Shown here piece after piece: positions 1-8,450 of a stretch of 64,000 nt of DNA. Each line of letters begins with the position of its first letter. The first letter of the stretch is position 1. The notes under the pieces were generated by a model. That model worked only from the letters and a program-made list of their open reading frames with translations. It was not told the origin of the DNA and did not search any database. Position numbers and translations under genes: made by a program. This stretch comes from Flavobacterium gillisiae (lineage in GTDB: Bacteria > Bacteroidota > Bacteroidia > Flavobacteriales > Flavobacteriaceae). The stretch spans positions 124,001-188,000 of the forward strand of contig NZ_FNRD01000009.1 in NCBI RefSeq assembly GCF_900107635.1, in the 5' to 3' direction.

Positions 1-198
1 ACAGTAGCGATAAACGGTGGTGAAGATTATGAATTGCTTTTCACCATTGCTATGGAAGATTTTGATAAAATTAAAGGAAATCCTAATTTCTCTATCATTG
101 GTCACATGACGCAGGAAAGTGAAGGAATACATTTAATCACTAGAGCGAATACTAAAATCCCTCTAAAAGCACGTGGCTGGGATGCCATGACGGAATAA
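1..198 (+). CDS. thiL: Thiamine-monophosphate kinase, C-terminal fragment
   Basis: The window opens in frame inside this gene; 65 residues and a TAA stop are visible. ThiL phosphorylates thiamine monophosphate to the diphosphate cofactor with ATP in the cytosol. The motif GGEDYELLF near the left edge is the recognisable signature of the ThiL C-terminal domain. A C-terminal ARGWDAM tail precedes the stop, and a strong hairpin follows directly. The N-terminal ATP-binding half lies outside the window, so integrity of the whole gene cannot be judged. The identification is from the motif and is fairly secure despite the short length. Confidence 0.85.
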   Translation, partial: TVAINGGEDYELLFTIAMEDFDKIKGNPNFSIIGHMTQESEGIHLITRANTKIPLKARGWDAMTE

Positions 199-208
199 AA
201 AACAAAAA

Positions 209-241
209 CGGCATTTATAAATTTATAAATGCCGTTTTTTT
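209..241 (+). terminator. Intrinsic terminator after thiL
   Basis: A perfect inverted repeat with arms ACGGCATTTATAAA / TTTATAAATGCCGT is followed by a T-run. It lies between the thiL stop and the convergent response-regulator stop. The A-run on its other side means it could serve both directions. Confidence 0.85.
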
Positions 242-256
242 ATGCTTGATGAATTG

Positions 257-949
257 TTAAAACAACAATCCTATATTTCGTGCTTCGCGAACCAAGTCGA
301 TATCACTTCCATCAACTACTTTCAATAATTCCTTAAGATTTAACTTTCGTACTTCGATTGCATTTAAAGATATCGGTATGTATTGCGGCATGTCTTTGGC
401 TTTTGTCCCTTTCGACAAATGAAATAAAATCTGCTTATCAAACAAATCTATTTCAACGCTATGATTTTGCGACTCCAACATCTTAATAACTGATTGACTG
501 TAATACGTTTCGTTTTTTATCACTTTATCAAAAGCAAATAATAACTCATCAAATGTTAAGTCGTTTTTTATAACCAATCCATTCGGATTTATATTCTTAA
601 TGATTGTTTTTATCTTTAAAAACTCAGTAAACATTGTAAGTAAGATGATTTTGCAATTTGGCATAAATTCTAAAATCAATTTCGCCAAATCTTCACCTGA
701 ATAAATACCCTTATCCTCATAGGGCGGCATACTAATATCTAAAAAAGCAATATCAAAAACTACAGATCCTGGGTTAGTAATAACGTTATAGGCTGACTCA
801 CAATCCTTGGCTTCCGTTATAAAAAACTCATGATTATTCGGATTATATCTTGTAATTGCATTTTTATAACCCTGTATAATAAAAGGATGATCATCCACAA
901 TTAGTATATTACTTTTTGCAGTTGTTGGGGCAGCTGATTCAAATGTCAT
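257..949 (-). CDS. Response regulator, receiver plus degenerate LuxR-type HTH
   Basis: A 230-residue two-component response regulator. The receiver domain (about residues 13-135) has the acidic pair D19-D20, the likely phosphoacceptor D71 in the context FLDISMP, and a conserved Lys near IKNDL. The C-terminal part (about 165-230) follows the spacing of a LuxR/GerE helix-turn-helix (ILFHLSKGTKAKDMPQYIPIS) but is divergent from the consensus. It starts 2 nt after the stop of the adjacent sensor kinase, so the two are almost certainly co-transcribed and form a kinase/regulator pair. The DNA targets are unknown; the nearby repeat-peptide gene is a plausible candidate, by inference only. Confidence 0.85.
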   Translation of the reverse strand: MTFESAAPTTAKSNILIVDDHPFIIQGYKNAITRYNPNNHEFFITEAKDCESAYNVITNPGSVVFDIAFLDISMPPYEDKGIYSGEDLAKLILEFMPNCKIILLTMFTEFLKIKTIIKNINPNGLVIKNDLTFDELLFAFDKVIKNETYYSQSVIKMLESQNHSVEIDLFDKQILFHLSKGTKAKDMPQYIPISLNAIEVRKLNLKELLKVVDGSDIDLVREARNIGLLF

Positions 950-951
950 TT

Positions 952-3003
952 CTATGTAGGTATTAGTTTTTGTTCTATTGGAATGATAATGGTAATAATT
1001 GTACCGTCTCCTTTTTTTGATTTTATATGAAATTCACCGTGGCACTCTTTTGTTCGAGAAAGCATATTTTGAATCCCTATACCCTTGTTTTTTATTTTTG
1101 AATTAAATCCTATTCCGTTATCACTAATCACTAGCGATAAATTGCCATCTTTCTTTTTTAATTCAATTTTAATCGTATTTGCATTGGCATACTTATTAAT
1201 ATTTTGAAGCGATTCCTGTATAATACGATACAAATTAATCTTCACGGAATTCACTAAAAGCTCCCATTTTATAGTACTGTCAATGTTTGAAACTAATTTA
1301 GACGGATACGTTTTTCTTTGTTCTTCAAACAGATTGTCAACGATGGCAACGAAGTTATTGATTAATTCTGATTTTTCCCTATTTAAATCATGTGAAATTT
1401 CACGAATATCCTGTTCTATATTCTTTAACTCAGATAAATAACTACTTCTTTGCTGGACAGCCATCTCATCCTGAAAGCCATTTAAACCATCTAAATTCAT
1501 ACGGACACCAAACATCCTTCCTAAAACACCGTCATGTAGCTCTTGGGCAACCCTTCTTTTCTCTTCAACTCTATTGGTTTCTATAGTATTTTGCTGAGAT
1601 ATCATTAAGTTATAAATATCCTCATTCGCTTTCTGTTGCTGTTGCTTGTATAAAAGCACCTTGTTTTTAGTTTTCTGGGCTTTAATGATGTATGTAAGCA
1701 AACCTAGGATAGTTATAAAGCTAAAAACATATACTAAATTCCTATTTTGAGTTGTTAAATCTGAATTTTCTCCTTTTATTACATCTGTTTCATACTCGAT
1801 ACGAGAGAATTTCTCTCCCATACTACGCTCCTCTTTTTGTAGCTCTTCATTGATATGAATATATTCCTTATTATAGATAGTTGCGTTTTTAGGCTCTACA
1901 ACAGCCAATTCTTTTAATGCCACTAAAATATCTCTAGAAATATTAGTACTTCGAGATAACAAGAGCGCCTCTTTAGAATACTGTACTGCTTTAACAGAAT
2001 CTTTATTTGAAGCAAAATATTCCGATAAATGGATTTTGTTGATGAATATCCCAGCGGTTAGGTTTAAACTATCTCTCATTTTCAATGATTGATAGAATAG
2101 ATCCGGTAATCCTTCCGTTTCATTTAATTTAAATTTGGCATAAGCCAAATTATCCAATATCATCGCATAAAGGGGTGTTTTTTGGATAATCAGATTTTTT
2201 TGTAATAATCCTTTTTGAAAATAACTTTTAGCTAAGGCATAATTATGAGCATTCAAATAAAGATACCCGATATTATTATAAGAAGTAGCCCTCGACTGAA
2301 ATTGCTCGGGTATTACATCATCTTCAATAGCCGCTAAAGCTTTATTATGATAACTGAGAGCATTATCATACTCACCAAGTTCAACATACAATATTCCCAA
2401 AAGATTATTGGCATCATATAAGATATTATTTACTTTTTTTTCTTCTTTAATTACTCGCAATGCTCTAATAATCGAATTTTCAGATCCTGAAAAGTCTCCC
2501 GCCTTATACTGTAAAGTCGCCTTGTTTATTAGTGTTTTACCTAAACTACTATATTGATGAAGATTGTCATATACCTTTTCTGCTTTATAATAGAACATAA
2601 AAGCACTGTCTGGCACCCCTTTTGACTCATAATAATCGCCCAAATAACTGTAAGCTTTTCCAATACTTAAACTATCCTTTGCCCTTATTGAATTTCCCAA
2701 AACAAGTTGTACTGTTTTACTATAATCTTTCTGGTCATTTATGTTGTAATAGCGATTAGCTACCCTAAAAAGATTTACTCTATTAAGCGAATCATTTTCT
2801 TGGGCAACCACTATCTCAAAAGCTTTTTGGACGTTTTCTTTTCTATTCTCCAAGCTAAGGCTTAAATCATTGGCCAAAGAAAAATAAGTAGAAAGACTAT
2901 CTTCAGAGGAATTAACTTTATTATTATCCGAATTCTTTTTGGTACAACCAAAAAAAACAAACAGAACAAGAAACACTACGCTTATAAATTGATTCTTTCT
3001 CAA
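952..3003 (-). CDS. TPR-containing sensor histidine kinase, putative lipoprotein
   Basis: A sensor kinase of the HisKA_3/NarL-partner type. Numbering uses a TTG start at 3003, giving 683 aa: a lipoprotein signal ending FFGC (Cys20), several TPR-like repeats (about 85-370), one membrane helix (about 423-441), a coiled linker, the H-box AQELHDG with phospho-accepting His490, and a C-terminal HATPase with SDNGIGF and GIGIQNM motifs. An upstream TTG at 3027 is also in frame, but it sits inside a TATTTTTG match to the Bacteroidota -7 element (3025-3032), which favours the inner start. TPR sensor kinases of this type are common in Flavobacteria, with periplasmic TPRs proposed to sense an unknown ligand. 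The cognate regulator follows 2 nt downstream. Confidence 0.88.
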   Translation of the reverse strand: MRKNQFISVVFLVLFVFFGCTKKNSDNNKVNSSEDSLSTYFSLANDLSLSLENRKENVQKAFEIVVAQENDSLNRVNLFRVANRYYNINDQKDYSKTVQLVLGNSIRAKDSLSIGKAYSYLGDYYESKGVPDSAFMFYYKAEKVYDNLHQYSSLGKTLINKATLQYKAGDFSGSENSIIRALRVIKEEKKVNNILYDANNLLGILYVELGEYDNALSYHNKALAAIEDDVIPEQFQSRATSYNNIGYLYLNAHNYALAKSYFQKGLLQKNLIIQKTPLYAMILDNLAYAKFKLNETEGLPDLFYQSLKMRDSLNLTAGIFINKIHLSEYFASNKDSVKAVQYSKEALLLSRSTNISRDILVALKELAVVEPKNATIYNKEYIHINEELQKEERSMGEKFSRIEYETDVIKGENSDLTTQNRNLVYVFSFITILGLLTYIIKAQKTKNKVLLYKQQQQKANEDIYNLMISQQNTIETNRVEEKRRVAQELHDGVLGRMFGVRMNLDGLNGFQDEMAVQQRSSYLSELKNIEQDIREISHDLNREKSELINNFVAIVDNLFEEQRKTYPSKLVSNIDSTIKWELLVNSVKINLYRIIQESLQNINKYANANTIKIELKKKDGNLSLVISDNGIGFNSKIKNKGIGIQNMLSRTKECHGEFHIKSKKGDGTIITIIIPIEQKLIPT

Positions 3004-3053
3004 TAGTTTATATTCTAATTTTACCAAAAATAGTAAAATAAAACTATTGACAT

Positions 3054-3081
3054 AAAAAAAGCTATCAAAAAATTTGATAGC
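3054..3081 (-). terminator. Terminator between repeat-peptide gene and sensor kinase
   Basis: On the minus strand a 9-bp stem (GCTATCAAA / TTTGATAGC) is followed by seven T. It separates the peptide gene from the kinase, so the peptide is probably its own transcription unit, or read-through is partial. Confidence 0.75.
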
Positions 3082-3113
3082 CTAAATATTATTAAAACGA
3101 ATTATTTAAATAA

Positions 3114-3407
3114 TCAGTCTAGTTTCATATTTCCACCTGCTGATTGACCTCCAATAATATCCAATTTCATATTTCCACCGGCTGATTGTCCACCAATAAT
3201 ATCCAATTTCATATTTCCACCTGCTGATTGACCTCCAATAATATCTAATTTCATATTACCACCTGCTGATTGACCTCCAATAATATCTAGTTTCATATTA
3301 CCACCTGCAGATTGTCCGCCAATAATACTATTAGTTTCAGGTGTAGTGAAAGAAGTTAAGATCATTACTAAAGAGAACAGTCCGATTGTTAAGATAGATT
3401 TTTTCAT
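3114..3407 (-). CDS. Secreted protein of five identical 14-residue tandem repeats
   Basis: A 97-residue protein. Residues 1-21 look like a Sec signal peptide (MKKSILTIGLFSLVMILTS...). After a short TTPETNS spacer, residues 28-97 are five perfect copies of IIGGQSAGGNMKLD, ending at the stop. At DNA level the copies differ at 7 of 14 codon positions (Gly, Ser, Ala, Leu, Asp), and every difference is synonymous. The peptide unit therefore appears to be under selection rather than being a recent slippage product. I do not recognise the family. A multi-copy peptide precursor, a self-assembling surface peptide or a small structural repeat protein are all possible. It lies between a LytTR regulator and a TPR sensor kinase on the same strand and has its own terminator. 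Confidence 0.8.
   Translation of the reverse strand: MKKSILTIGLFSLVMILTSFTTPETNSIIGGQSAGGNMKLDIIGGQSAGGNMKLDIIGGQSAGGNMKLDIIGGQSAGGNMKLDIIGGQSAGGNMKLD
3117..3326 (-). repeat. Five 42-bp coding tandem repeats
   Basis: Five contiguous 42-bp units at 3285-3326, 3243-3284, 3201-3242, 3159-3200 and 3117-3158, without spacers. Amino-acid identity is complete; nucleotide differences fall at third positions plus Leu first positions (cta, tta, ttg). Confidence 0.95.
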
Positions 3408-3587
3408 AATTTGGGGATTTTTATGTTATTTTTTTGTTTTTACATTTACATAACGACTTGATTTCGGTGTCATTACAATGTAAAAGTACACAGGAGCTCT
3501 CTCTTTTTCTTACAAAAAAAAGGTTAAATGGTAGAATGCTATCGTTTGAGAGTGAATGATAGTCAAATCTTGGTGGATGGTAATTTT

Positions 3588-4400
3588 TTAAATTTCTAAG
3601 TAGTTTCCGTTCGAAATTTCAGATATTATAAGGTCTATATTAACCTTATATGACTTAGAAAAAGGAATCTTCGCCGTCGTATTTTTAATATAACACACTG
3701 CGTTTCCAGTATGGATCCTAGAAATGTAACGCGAGTTAACTATATAACTATTATGAATCCTTACAAAGGGATAAGACAAGACACCCTCAAAATGTTTCAA
3801 TGTTTTGAAAGCAGTGATCATTTCGCCACCGTTAAGGTGAATATCTGTAGAATTGTTATCTGCTTGCAAGTAACATATATCTCTGGCATCAATGTACCTA
3901 TGATCACCGTATGATTTTATACATAATATGAGAGGCTCCTCAGTAGTTGGAGTTTCATACTGCACTACCACGGCCGGTTTCTCATTAAGAACTTGTGGTT
4001 GCGCTAAAGCGACTGCGCTATCAGCGTTCGATTTATTCAACTTTAAGATTGACTTTATAAAATCGATACGTGCCAAAGGCTTTAAAATATAATCCGTAAC
4101 GTCATATTGAATAGCTTCGTAGGCCAAGTCCTTTTTAGAAGTGGTAACAATAATTTTAGGAATAACTTTCAAATAACGATGCAATTCATTGATTAGCATC
4201 AATGATAAGTTACTCTTTTTATTTGAAGGATCAATTTCGAGAAAAATTAATTGGGGAATATGCTCTAATATAAGGTTTAAACCCGTTTCATAATTATTTG
4301 CCGAAGCTACAAAGTCAAGCTCCGAAAAACTATCAGCCATGGCTTTTGTTTTCAAAACACTTTCTTGATCATCGTCAATAATAATGTACGAATAGTTCAT
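3588..4400 (-). CDS. LytTR-family response regulator with Glu in place of the phosphoacceptor Asp
   Basis: A 270-residue cytosolic regulator with an N-terminal receiver-like domain (1-115) and a C-terminal LytTR DNA-binding domain (about 160-262; IKSYGDHRYIDARDICYLQADN, FVRIHNSYIVN). The acidic pocket D9-D11 and the Lys in DYILKPL are present. The segment normally reading LIFLDI reads LIFLEID, placing Glu55 where the phosphorylated Asp is expected; D57 is out of register. This suggests a constitutive or non-canonical receiver. No LytS-type kinase lies next to it. The same-strand neighbour downstream is the repeat-peptide gene, 180 bp away. LytTR regulators usually bind direct repeats; none was confidently identified. 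Confidence 0.87.
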   Translation of the reverse strand: MNYSYIIIDDDQESVLKTKAMADSFSELDFVASANNYETGLNLILEHIPQLIFLEIDPSNKKSNLSLMLINELHRYLKVIPKIIVTTSKKDLAYEAIQYDVTDYILKPLARIDFIKSILKLNKSNADSAVALAQPQVLNEKPAVVVQYETPTTEEPLILCIKSYGDHRYIDARDICYLQADNNSTDIHLNGGEMITAFKTLKHFEGVLSYPFVRIHNSYIVNSRYISRIHTGNAVCYIKNTTAKIPFSKSYKVNIDLIISEISNGNYLEI

Positions 4401-4750
4401 CTATAGCTCTTCCTAAATTGTTAGGCGTATTATTTGATGCTTAAATTCAGTTTATACTTCAAAAAATAGCAAAATCTATGGTAGTTTTGGGAAACTCATT
4501 AAATAAAAAACAAGTTATTTATCATTATTTAACAAAATAAAAATACATGTTTCAGTGAGTATTGAAGTCCGATGTTAATATGTTGTTAACAAATGTTCAT
4601 AGATTATGATGAACTGCAAATAAATCCGATTAACTACACTATTGTCATGAACAGAAAAGACCTCATTTTAAACACTATACGAATTTAACCCCTAAAAAAC
4701 AAAAGGCTTTCCAAACTGGAAAGCCTTTTTATATACTATAAAGCAAGTTG
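4401..4750. other. AT-rich intergenic region upstream of the LytTR gene
   Basis: About 350 bp without a gene. It contains a short TTGTTAACAA palindrome (4583-4592), the glyS terminator near its right end and AT-rich sequence. No promoter with both Bacteroidota elements was found. Confidence 0.6.
4694..4729 (-). terminator. Intrinsic terminator of glyS
   Basis: Stem AAAGGCTTTCC / GGAAAGCCTTT with a 5-nt loop. On the minus strand it is followed by a T-rich run just downstream of the glyS stop. Confidence 0.8.
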
Positions 4751-6292
4751 TTACATTTTCATCAACCAGTTTTTCATAGACACTTCGTTTTCAATAATCG
4801 AATTCAAGTCAGAAATTTTAACTCGATCTTGTTTCATCGTATCACGATGACGAATCGTTACTGTTTGATCTTCTATTGTTTGATGATCCACTGTAATACA
4901 AAATGGAGTTCCCAGTGCATCTTGTCTTCTATAACGACGACCTACTGCATCTTTTTCATCATATCCCACATTAAAATCCCATTTTAAGTCTTCAACGATT
5001 TTATGAGCTATTTCAGGTAAACCATCTTTTTTAACCAATGGTAAAACTACTGCTTTCGTAGGCGCTAATACTGAAGGTAATTTCAACACTGTTCTTGTTG
5101 AGCCATCTTCTAAAGTTTCTTCTTTTAAAGAAGTTGCAAAAACAGCTAAGAACATTCTGTCTAATCCTACAGATGTCTCCACTACATAAGGCACATAATT
5201 CTGATTCAATTCAGCATCAAAATACTGTAATTTTCTACCTGAGAATTTTTCGTGTGCTTTTAAATCAAAATCAGTACGAGAGTGAATCCCCTCTAATTCT
5301 TTAAACCCAAAAGGGAAATTAAATTCTATATCAGCCGCTGCATTAGCATAATGAGCTAGTTTTTCATGGTCATGAAAACGATAATTTTCCTTCCCTAAAC
5401 CTAGAGATAAATGCCATTTCAATCGCGCTTCTTTCCAGAATTCATAATGTTTCATTTCATCTCCTGGGCGAACAAAAAATTGCATTTCCATTTGTTCAAA
5501 CTCACGCATACGGAAAATAAACTGTCTTGCAACGATTTCGTTTCTAAATGCTTTCCCAGTTTGAGCAATTCCAAAAGGAACTTTCATTCTACCGGATTTT
5601 TGAACATTCAAGAAATTAACAAAAATACCTTGTGCCGTTTCTGGACGCAAATACAAATCCATAGCGGTATCTGCTGATGCTCCTAACTTTGTTCCAAACA
5701 TCAAGTTAAATTGACGTACTTCAGTCCAATTACGAGAACCTGTTTCAGGACAAGCAATTTCTAACTCTTCAATTAATGCTTTTACATCTTCTAAATCTTC
5801 GTTTCCTAACGAACGTCCTAAACGCTCAAGAATTTCTCTTTCTCTCGCTTTGTATTCAACAACTCTAGTGTTCGTTGACACAAATTCAGCTTCATCAAAA
5901 GCGTCGCCAAAACGAACTTTTGCCTTTTCAACCTCTTTAATTGCTTTGATATTAAGCTTTTCAGCATAATCTTCAATTAAAACATCGGCTCTATATCTTC
6001 TTTTCGAATCTTTATTATCAATTAACGGGTCATTAAAAGCATCTACGTGGCCAGAAGCTTTCCAGGTTGTCGGATGCATTAATATTGAGGCATCAAGACC
6101 TACAATATTATCATTCAACTGAACCATAGCTTTCCACCAATATTCTCGTATGTTCTTTTTTAATTCTACTCCGTTCTGTGCATAATCATAAACTGCACTT
6201 AAACCATCGTATATTTCGCTTGACGGAAAAATAAATCCGTACTCTTTTGCATGCGAAATTACATTCTTAAATATGTCTTCTTGTTTTGCCAT
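4751..6292 (-). CDS. glyS: Glycyl-tRNA synthetase (single-chain, class II)
   Basis: 513 residues. It charges tRNA-Gly with glycine in the cytosol. It is the dimeric single-chain type (GlyQS-like), not the alpha2beta2 form. Visible features are the N-terminal class II segment (GFIFPSSEIY), the motif 2 region (FRNEIVARQFIFRMREFEQ), the motif 3 region (ETSVGLDRMFLAVF) and a C-terminal anticodon-binding domain starting about residue 405 (LAPTKAVVLPL). The length is normal for Bacteroidota. It is transcribed alone, with a terminator downstream and a TATTTTTG -7-like match (6297-6304) very close to the ATG, which would imply a very short leader. Confidence 0.96.
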   Translation of the reverse strand: MAKQEDIFKNVISHAKEYGFIFPSSEIYDGLSAVYDYAQNGVELKKNIREYWWKAMVQLNDNIVGLDASILMHPTTWKASGHVDAFNDPLIDNKDSKRRYRADVLIEDYAEKLNIKAIKEVEKAKVRFGDAFDEAEFVSTNTRVVEYKAREREILERLGRSLGNEDLEDVKALIEELEIACPETGSRNWTEVRQFNLMFGTKLGASADTAMDLYLRPETAQGIFVNFLNVQKSGRMKVPFGIAQTGKAFRNEIVARQFIFRMREFEQMEMQFFVRPGDEMKHYEFWKEARLKWHLSLGLGKENYRFHDHEKLAHYANAAADIEFNFPFGFKELEGIHSRTDFDLKAHEKFSGRKLQYFDAELNQNYVPYVVETSVGLDRMFLAVFATSLKEETLEDGSTRTVLKLPSVLAPTKAVVLPLVKKDGLPEIAHKIVEDLKWDFNVGYDEKDAVGRRYRRQDALGTPFCITVDHQTIEDQTVTIRHRDTMKQDRVKISDLNSIIENEVSMKNWLMKM

Positions 6293-6386
6293 ACTGCAAA
6301 AATATAAAAAGTGAACTTAAAAAAAGAAAAATAGCGGAAGTTTGAATCATTCATTTTCATATTTTTATAAATAAATCAGCAATTTA

Positions 6387-7070
6387 ATGTTTAAATATCT
6401 TCTAAATCTATTCTTTCCTCCCGTATGCAGTGGATGCAACTCGTTTTTACTGACAAATGAAAAAGTAATATGCACCGTTTGCCGGCATAATATTCCTTTG
6501 ACAAACCATCATTTATCATCTGAAAATGAAGCTTTCAAAAAATTCTATGGTCGAATTCCATTGGAATATGCCTCAGCATTTCTTTATTTCCATAAAAAAG
6601 GAATCGTACAAGAACTTATTCATAAATTAAAATACAAAGGCCATGAGGAAATAGGAGCTATTATAGGAAACTGGTATGCCGAAGATTTAAAAGAAAGCAC
6701 GATTCTAAAAACAGCAAGCGTAATCATCCCAGTTCCTTTACATAAAAAGAAATATAAAGAACGAGGCTACAATCAGGTAACCACTTTTGGATTGGCACTT
6801 TCGGAGGAATTCAATATACCTTATAATGATTCTATATTGTTTCGAGCAGTATATTCAAAAACACAATCACAAAAAAGCCTACTAGGAAGAAGCGAAGGAA
6901 TTGAGACTGTTTTTGATGTTAACTTTAGCGAAAACGATTACAATAAACACTTTCTACTTATTGACGATGTTATCACGACAGGAGCTACCCTAGAAGCCTG
7001 TTCCAGAGCTTTGTTGAAAATTCCAGGTGCCAAAATTAGTATTGTATGCATGGCCATGGCACAATCCTGA
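6387..7070 (+). CDS. ComF family phosphoribosyltransferase-like protein
   Basis: 227 residues. An N-terminal zinc-ribbon has Cys14, Cys17, Cys29 and Cys32 (CSGC...CTVC). The C-terminal phosphoribosyltransferase fold has the PRPP-binding loop LLIDDVITTGAT near residue 190. ComFC homologues take part in DNA uptake in naturally competent bacteria; members are widespread in non-competent species, where the role is unclear. It is divergent from glyS and followed by 295 bp before sodB. The family assignment is firm; a role in transformation is inference. Confidence 0.9.
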   Translation: MFKYLLNLFFPPVCSGCNSFLLTNEKVICTVCRHNIPLTNHHLSSENEAFKKFYGRIPLEYASAFLYFHKKGIVQELIHKLKYKGHEEIGAIIGNWYAEDLKESTILKTASVIIPVPLHKKKYKERGYNQVTTFGLALSEEFNIPYNDSILFRAVYSKTQSQKSLLGRSEGIETVFDVNFSENDYNKHFLLIDDVITTGATLEACSRALLKIPGAKISIVCMAMAQS

Positions 7071-7322
7071 TGCTTTCTATGTAATCATATGCTTGAACAC
7101 ATTATAACATATTTTAATTTTCAAAAGGAAGTTAGCTATTGCAAAATATAGAAATTTAATAACCATCATTTAATTAGAATATACATTATAGAGTATCCTT
7201 ATTTTAACCTGTACTACCTTTCATGCCGCTAATAGGTAGCTAATCAGCAGGAAAAACAACACTATCAATTAAATAAATGTTATAATAGCTAAATAGAATT
7301 TCCAATTCCAAAGTTAAATGTT

Positions 7323-7330
7323 TAAATTTG
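7323..7330 (+). promoter_or_regulatory. Possible sodB -7 element
   Basis: TAAATTTG matches TAnnTTTG 35 bp before the sodB ATG. No TTG was found at the expected -33 distance, so support is weak. The rest of the 295-bp upstream region shows only a CTACCT/AGGTAG inverted repeat. Confidence 0.35.
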
Positions 7331-7365
7331 AATAAAATTTTTATAAATCATTAAACAAATATATC

Positions 7366-7974
7366 ATGGCTTTTGAATTACCTCAATTACCTTATGCGTA
7401 TGACGCATTAGAACCTTATATTGATGCACGTACGATGGAAATTCACCATTCGAAGCATCATAACGCCTATACTACCAACCTTAATACAGCAATTGCAGGT
7501 ACTGATATGGAAGGTAAGACTATCGAAAATATTTTGATTAACCTAGACATGAAGAATACTGCCGTTCGTAACAATGGTGGAGGGTTTTATAATCATAATC
7601 TTTATTGGAATGTAATGACTCCAAATGGAGGCGGACTTCCAAATGGAGATTTACTAACTGCAATTGAAAGTGCTTTTGGATCTTTTGAAGAGTTTAAAGC
7701 TAAATTCAGCAAAGCTGGAGCAACACAATTTGGTTCAGGTTGGGCTTGGCTTTGTGTTCATAAAGGTGGAAAACTTGATGTTTGCGGAACGCCAAATCAA
7801 GACAATCCATTAATGCCTGGAATAGGATGTGGTGGAACTCCAATCTTAGGAATGGATGTTTGGGAACATGCTTATTATTTGCATTACCAAAACAGAAGAC
7901 CTGATTATATTGAAGGTTTTTTCAACACAATCAACTGGACAGAAGTATCTAGAAGATTTGCATCAGAGAAATAA
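7366..7974 (+). CDS. sodB: Superoxide dismutase, Fe/Mn family
   Basis: 202 residues. It converts superoxide to oxygen and hydrogen peroxide in the cytosol (no signal peptide). The N-terminal alpha-hairpin carries ligand His27 in MEIHHSKHH. The second ligand region is NHNLYWN, and the C-terminal ligands lie in [18 protein letters not shown] is the family core. The short insert before GMDVWEHA is seen in many Bacteroidota enzymes. Whether iron or manganese is used cannot be decided from the reading alone; sodB is given as the usual name. It is monocistronic, followed by a clear terminator. Confidence 0.95.
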   Translation: MAFELPQLPYAYDALEPYIDARTMEIHHSKHHNAYTTNLNTAIAGTDMEGKTIENILINLDMKNTAVRNNGGGFYNHNLYWNVMTPNGGGLPNGDLLTAIESAFGSFEEFKAKFSKAGATQFGSGWAWLCVHKGGKLDVCGTPNQDNPLMPGIGCGGTPILGMDVWEHAYYLHYQNRRPDYIEGFFNTINWTEVSRRFASEK

Positions 7975-8037
7975 TAAAGAAGATTAGAATTGGGAGGTAC
8001 GAATTGTAAAACCCACTTTAATTAACTTCAGAAATAA

Positions 8038-8078
8038 AAAAGTCGAATGAGCTATATAAAGTTCATTCGACTTTTTTT
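8038..8078 (+). terminator. Intrinsic terminator of sodB
   Basis: A 13-bp stem (AAAAGTCGAATGA / TCATTCGACTTTT) with a 12-nt loop, then a T-run. Confidence 0.88.
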
Positions 8079-8129
8079 ATGTATTTTTTTACACTCTAAC
8101 TCCGTAACTATTCCCTTTAGTTTACTCCA

Positions 8130-8203
8130 TAAAAAAGGTGGAATTGCTTCCACCTTCTTTGCCCCAAATCTACCATAAACTTAACCTACTAATTTTATGG
8201 TGA
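8130..8203 (-). ncRNA. Candidate small RNA, copy 1 of a tandem pair
   Basis: A 74-bp element differing from the copy at 8451-8524 by one base (8157). Read on the minus strand it begins TCACCATAAAATTAG, folds as an 8-bp hairpin (ACCATAAA / TTTATGGT, 14-nt loop), has a linker with GGGGC, and ends in a terminator hairpin (GGTGGAA-GCAA-TTCCACC) with a T6 tail. Directly upstream are a degenerate -7 element TAAATTTA (8206-8213) and a TTG (8234-8236) with 20-nt spacing. No conserved ORF fits. The two-hairpin architecture ending in a terminator is typical of bacterial sRNAs. I cannot assign it to a named family; the Flavo-1 RNA motif would be one to test. Confidence 0.65.
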
Positions 8204-8205
8204 TA

Positions 8206-8236
8206 TAAATTTAAGACAAAAAAACACTGCTTGCAA
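8206..8236 (-). promoter_or_regulatory. Putative promoter of sRNA copy 1
   Basis: Minus-strand TTG, 20 nt, TAAATTTA. The -7 differs from TAnnTTTG at the last base, so this copy may be weaker than copy 2. Confidence 0.4.
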
Positions 8237-8391
8237 CTATTTAAGACAAACAACAAATAAAAACGATAAATTACTGAATAATAGATTTTTACCGCATATA
8301 TTATAAGAAAAAGCACCTCAAATACTGGACATGTTTAACTTGAACTAACAAAAGTGAAATAAATCTTTAAGCGGACAACAGCGCTAAATAA

Positions 8392-8434
8392 AATAGCAGT
8401 AAATCTCCATATATGAAATTCACTGCTATTTTTT
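8392..8434. terminator. Orphan hairpin between the two sRNA copies
   Basis: A 9-bp perfect stem AATAGCAGT / ACTGCTATT is followed on the plus strand by six T. No gene on either strand obviously needs it; on the minus strand it would lie just beyond the terminator of sRNA copy 2. Confidence 0.5.
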
Positions 8435-8450
8435 CTTCATTTTATTCCAA

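Noticed and set aside
1392..1586. Plus-strand 64-residue ORF opposite the sensor kinase
   Set aside because: Antisense shadow of a well-supported gene, with no family features; the same applies to similar antisense ORFs inside glyS, ileS and the TonB receptors.
952..3027. Sensor kinase start at the TTG at 3027
   Set aside because: That codon lies within a -7 promoter match, and the TTG at 3003 starts directly at a lipoprotein signal peptide; kept only as an alternative.
3117..3326. CRISPR-like array of 42-bp repeats
   Set aside because: Units are contiguous with no spacers, lie in frame in a signal-peptide protein, and vary only synonymously.
6387..7070. Competence operon
   Set aside because: Only a ComF-like gene is present; no other uptake genes in the window.
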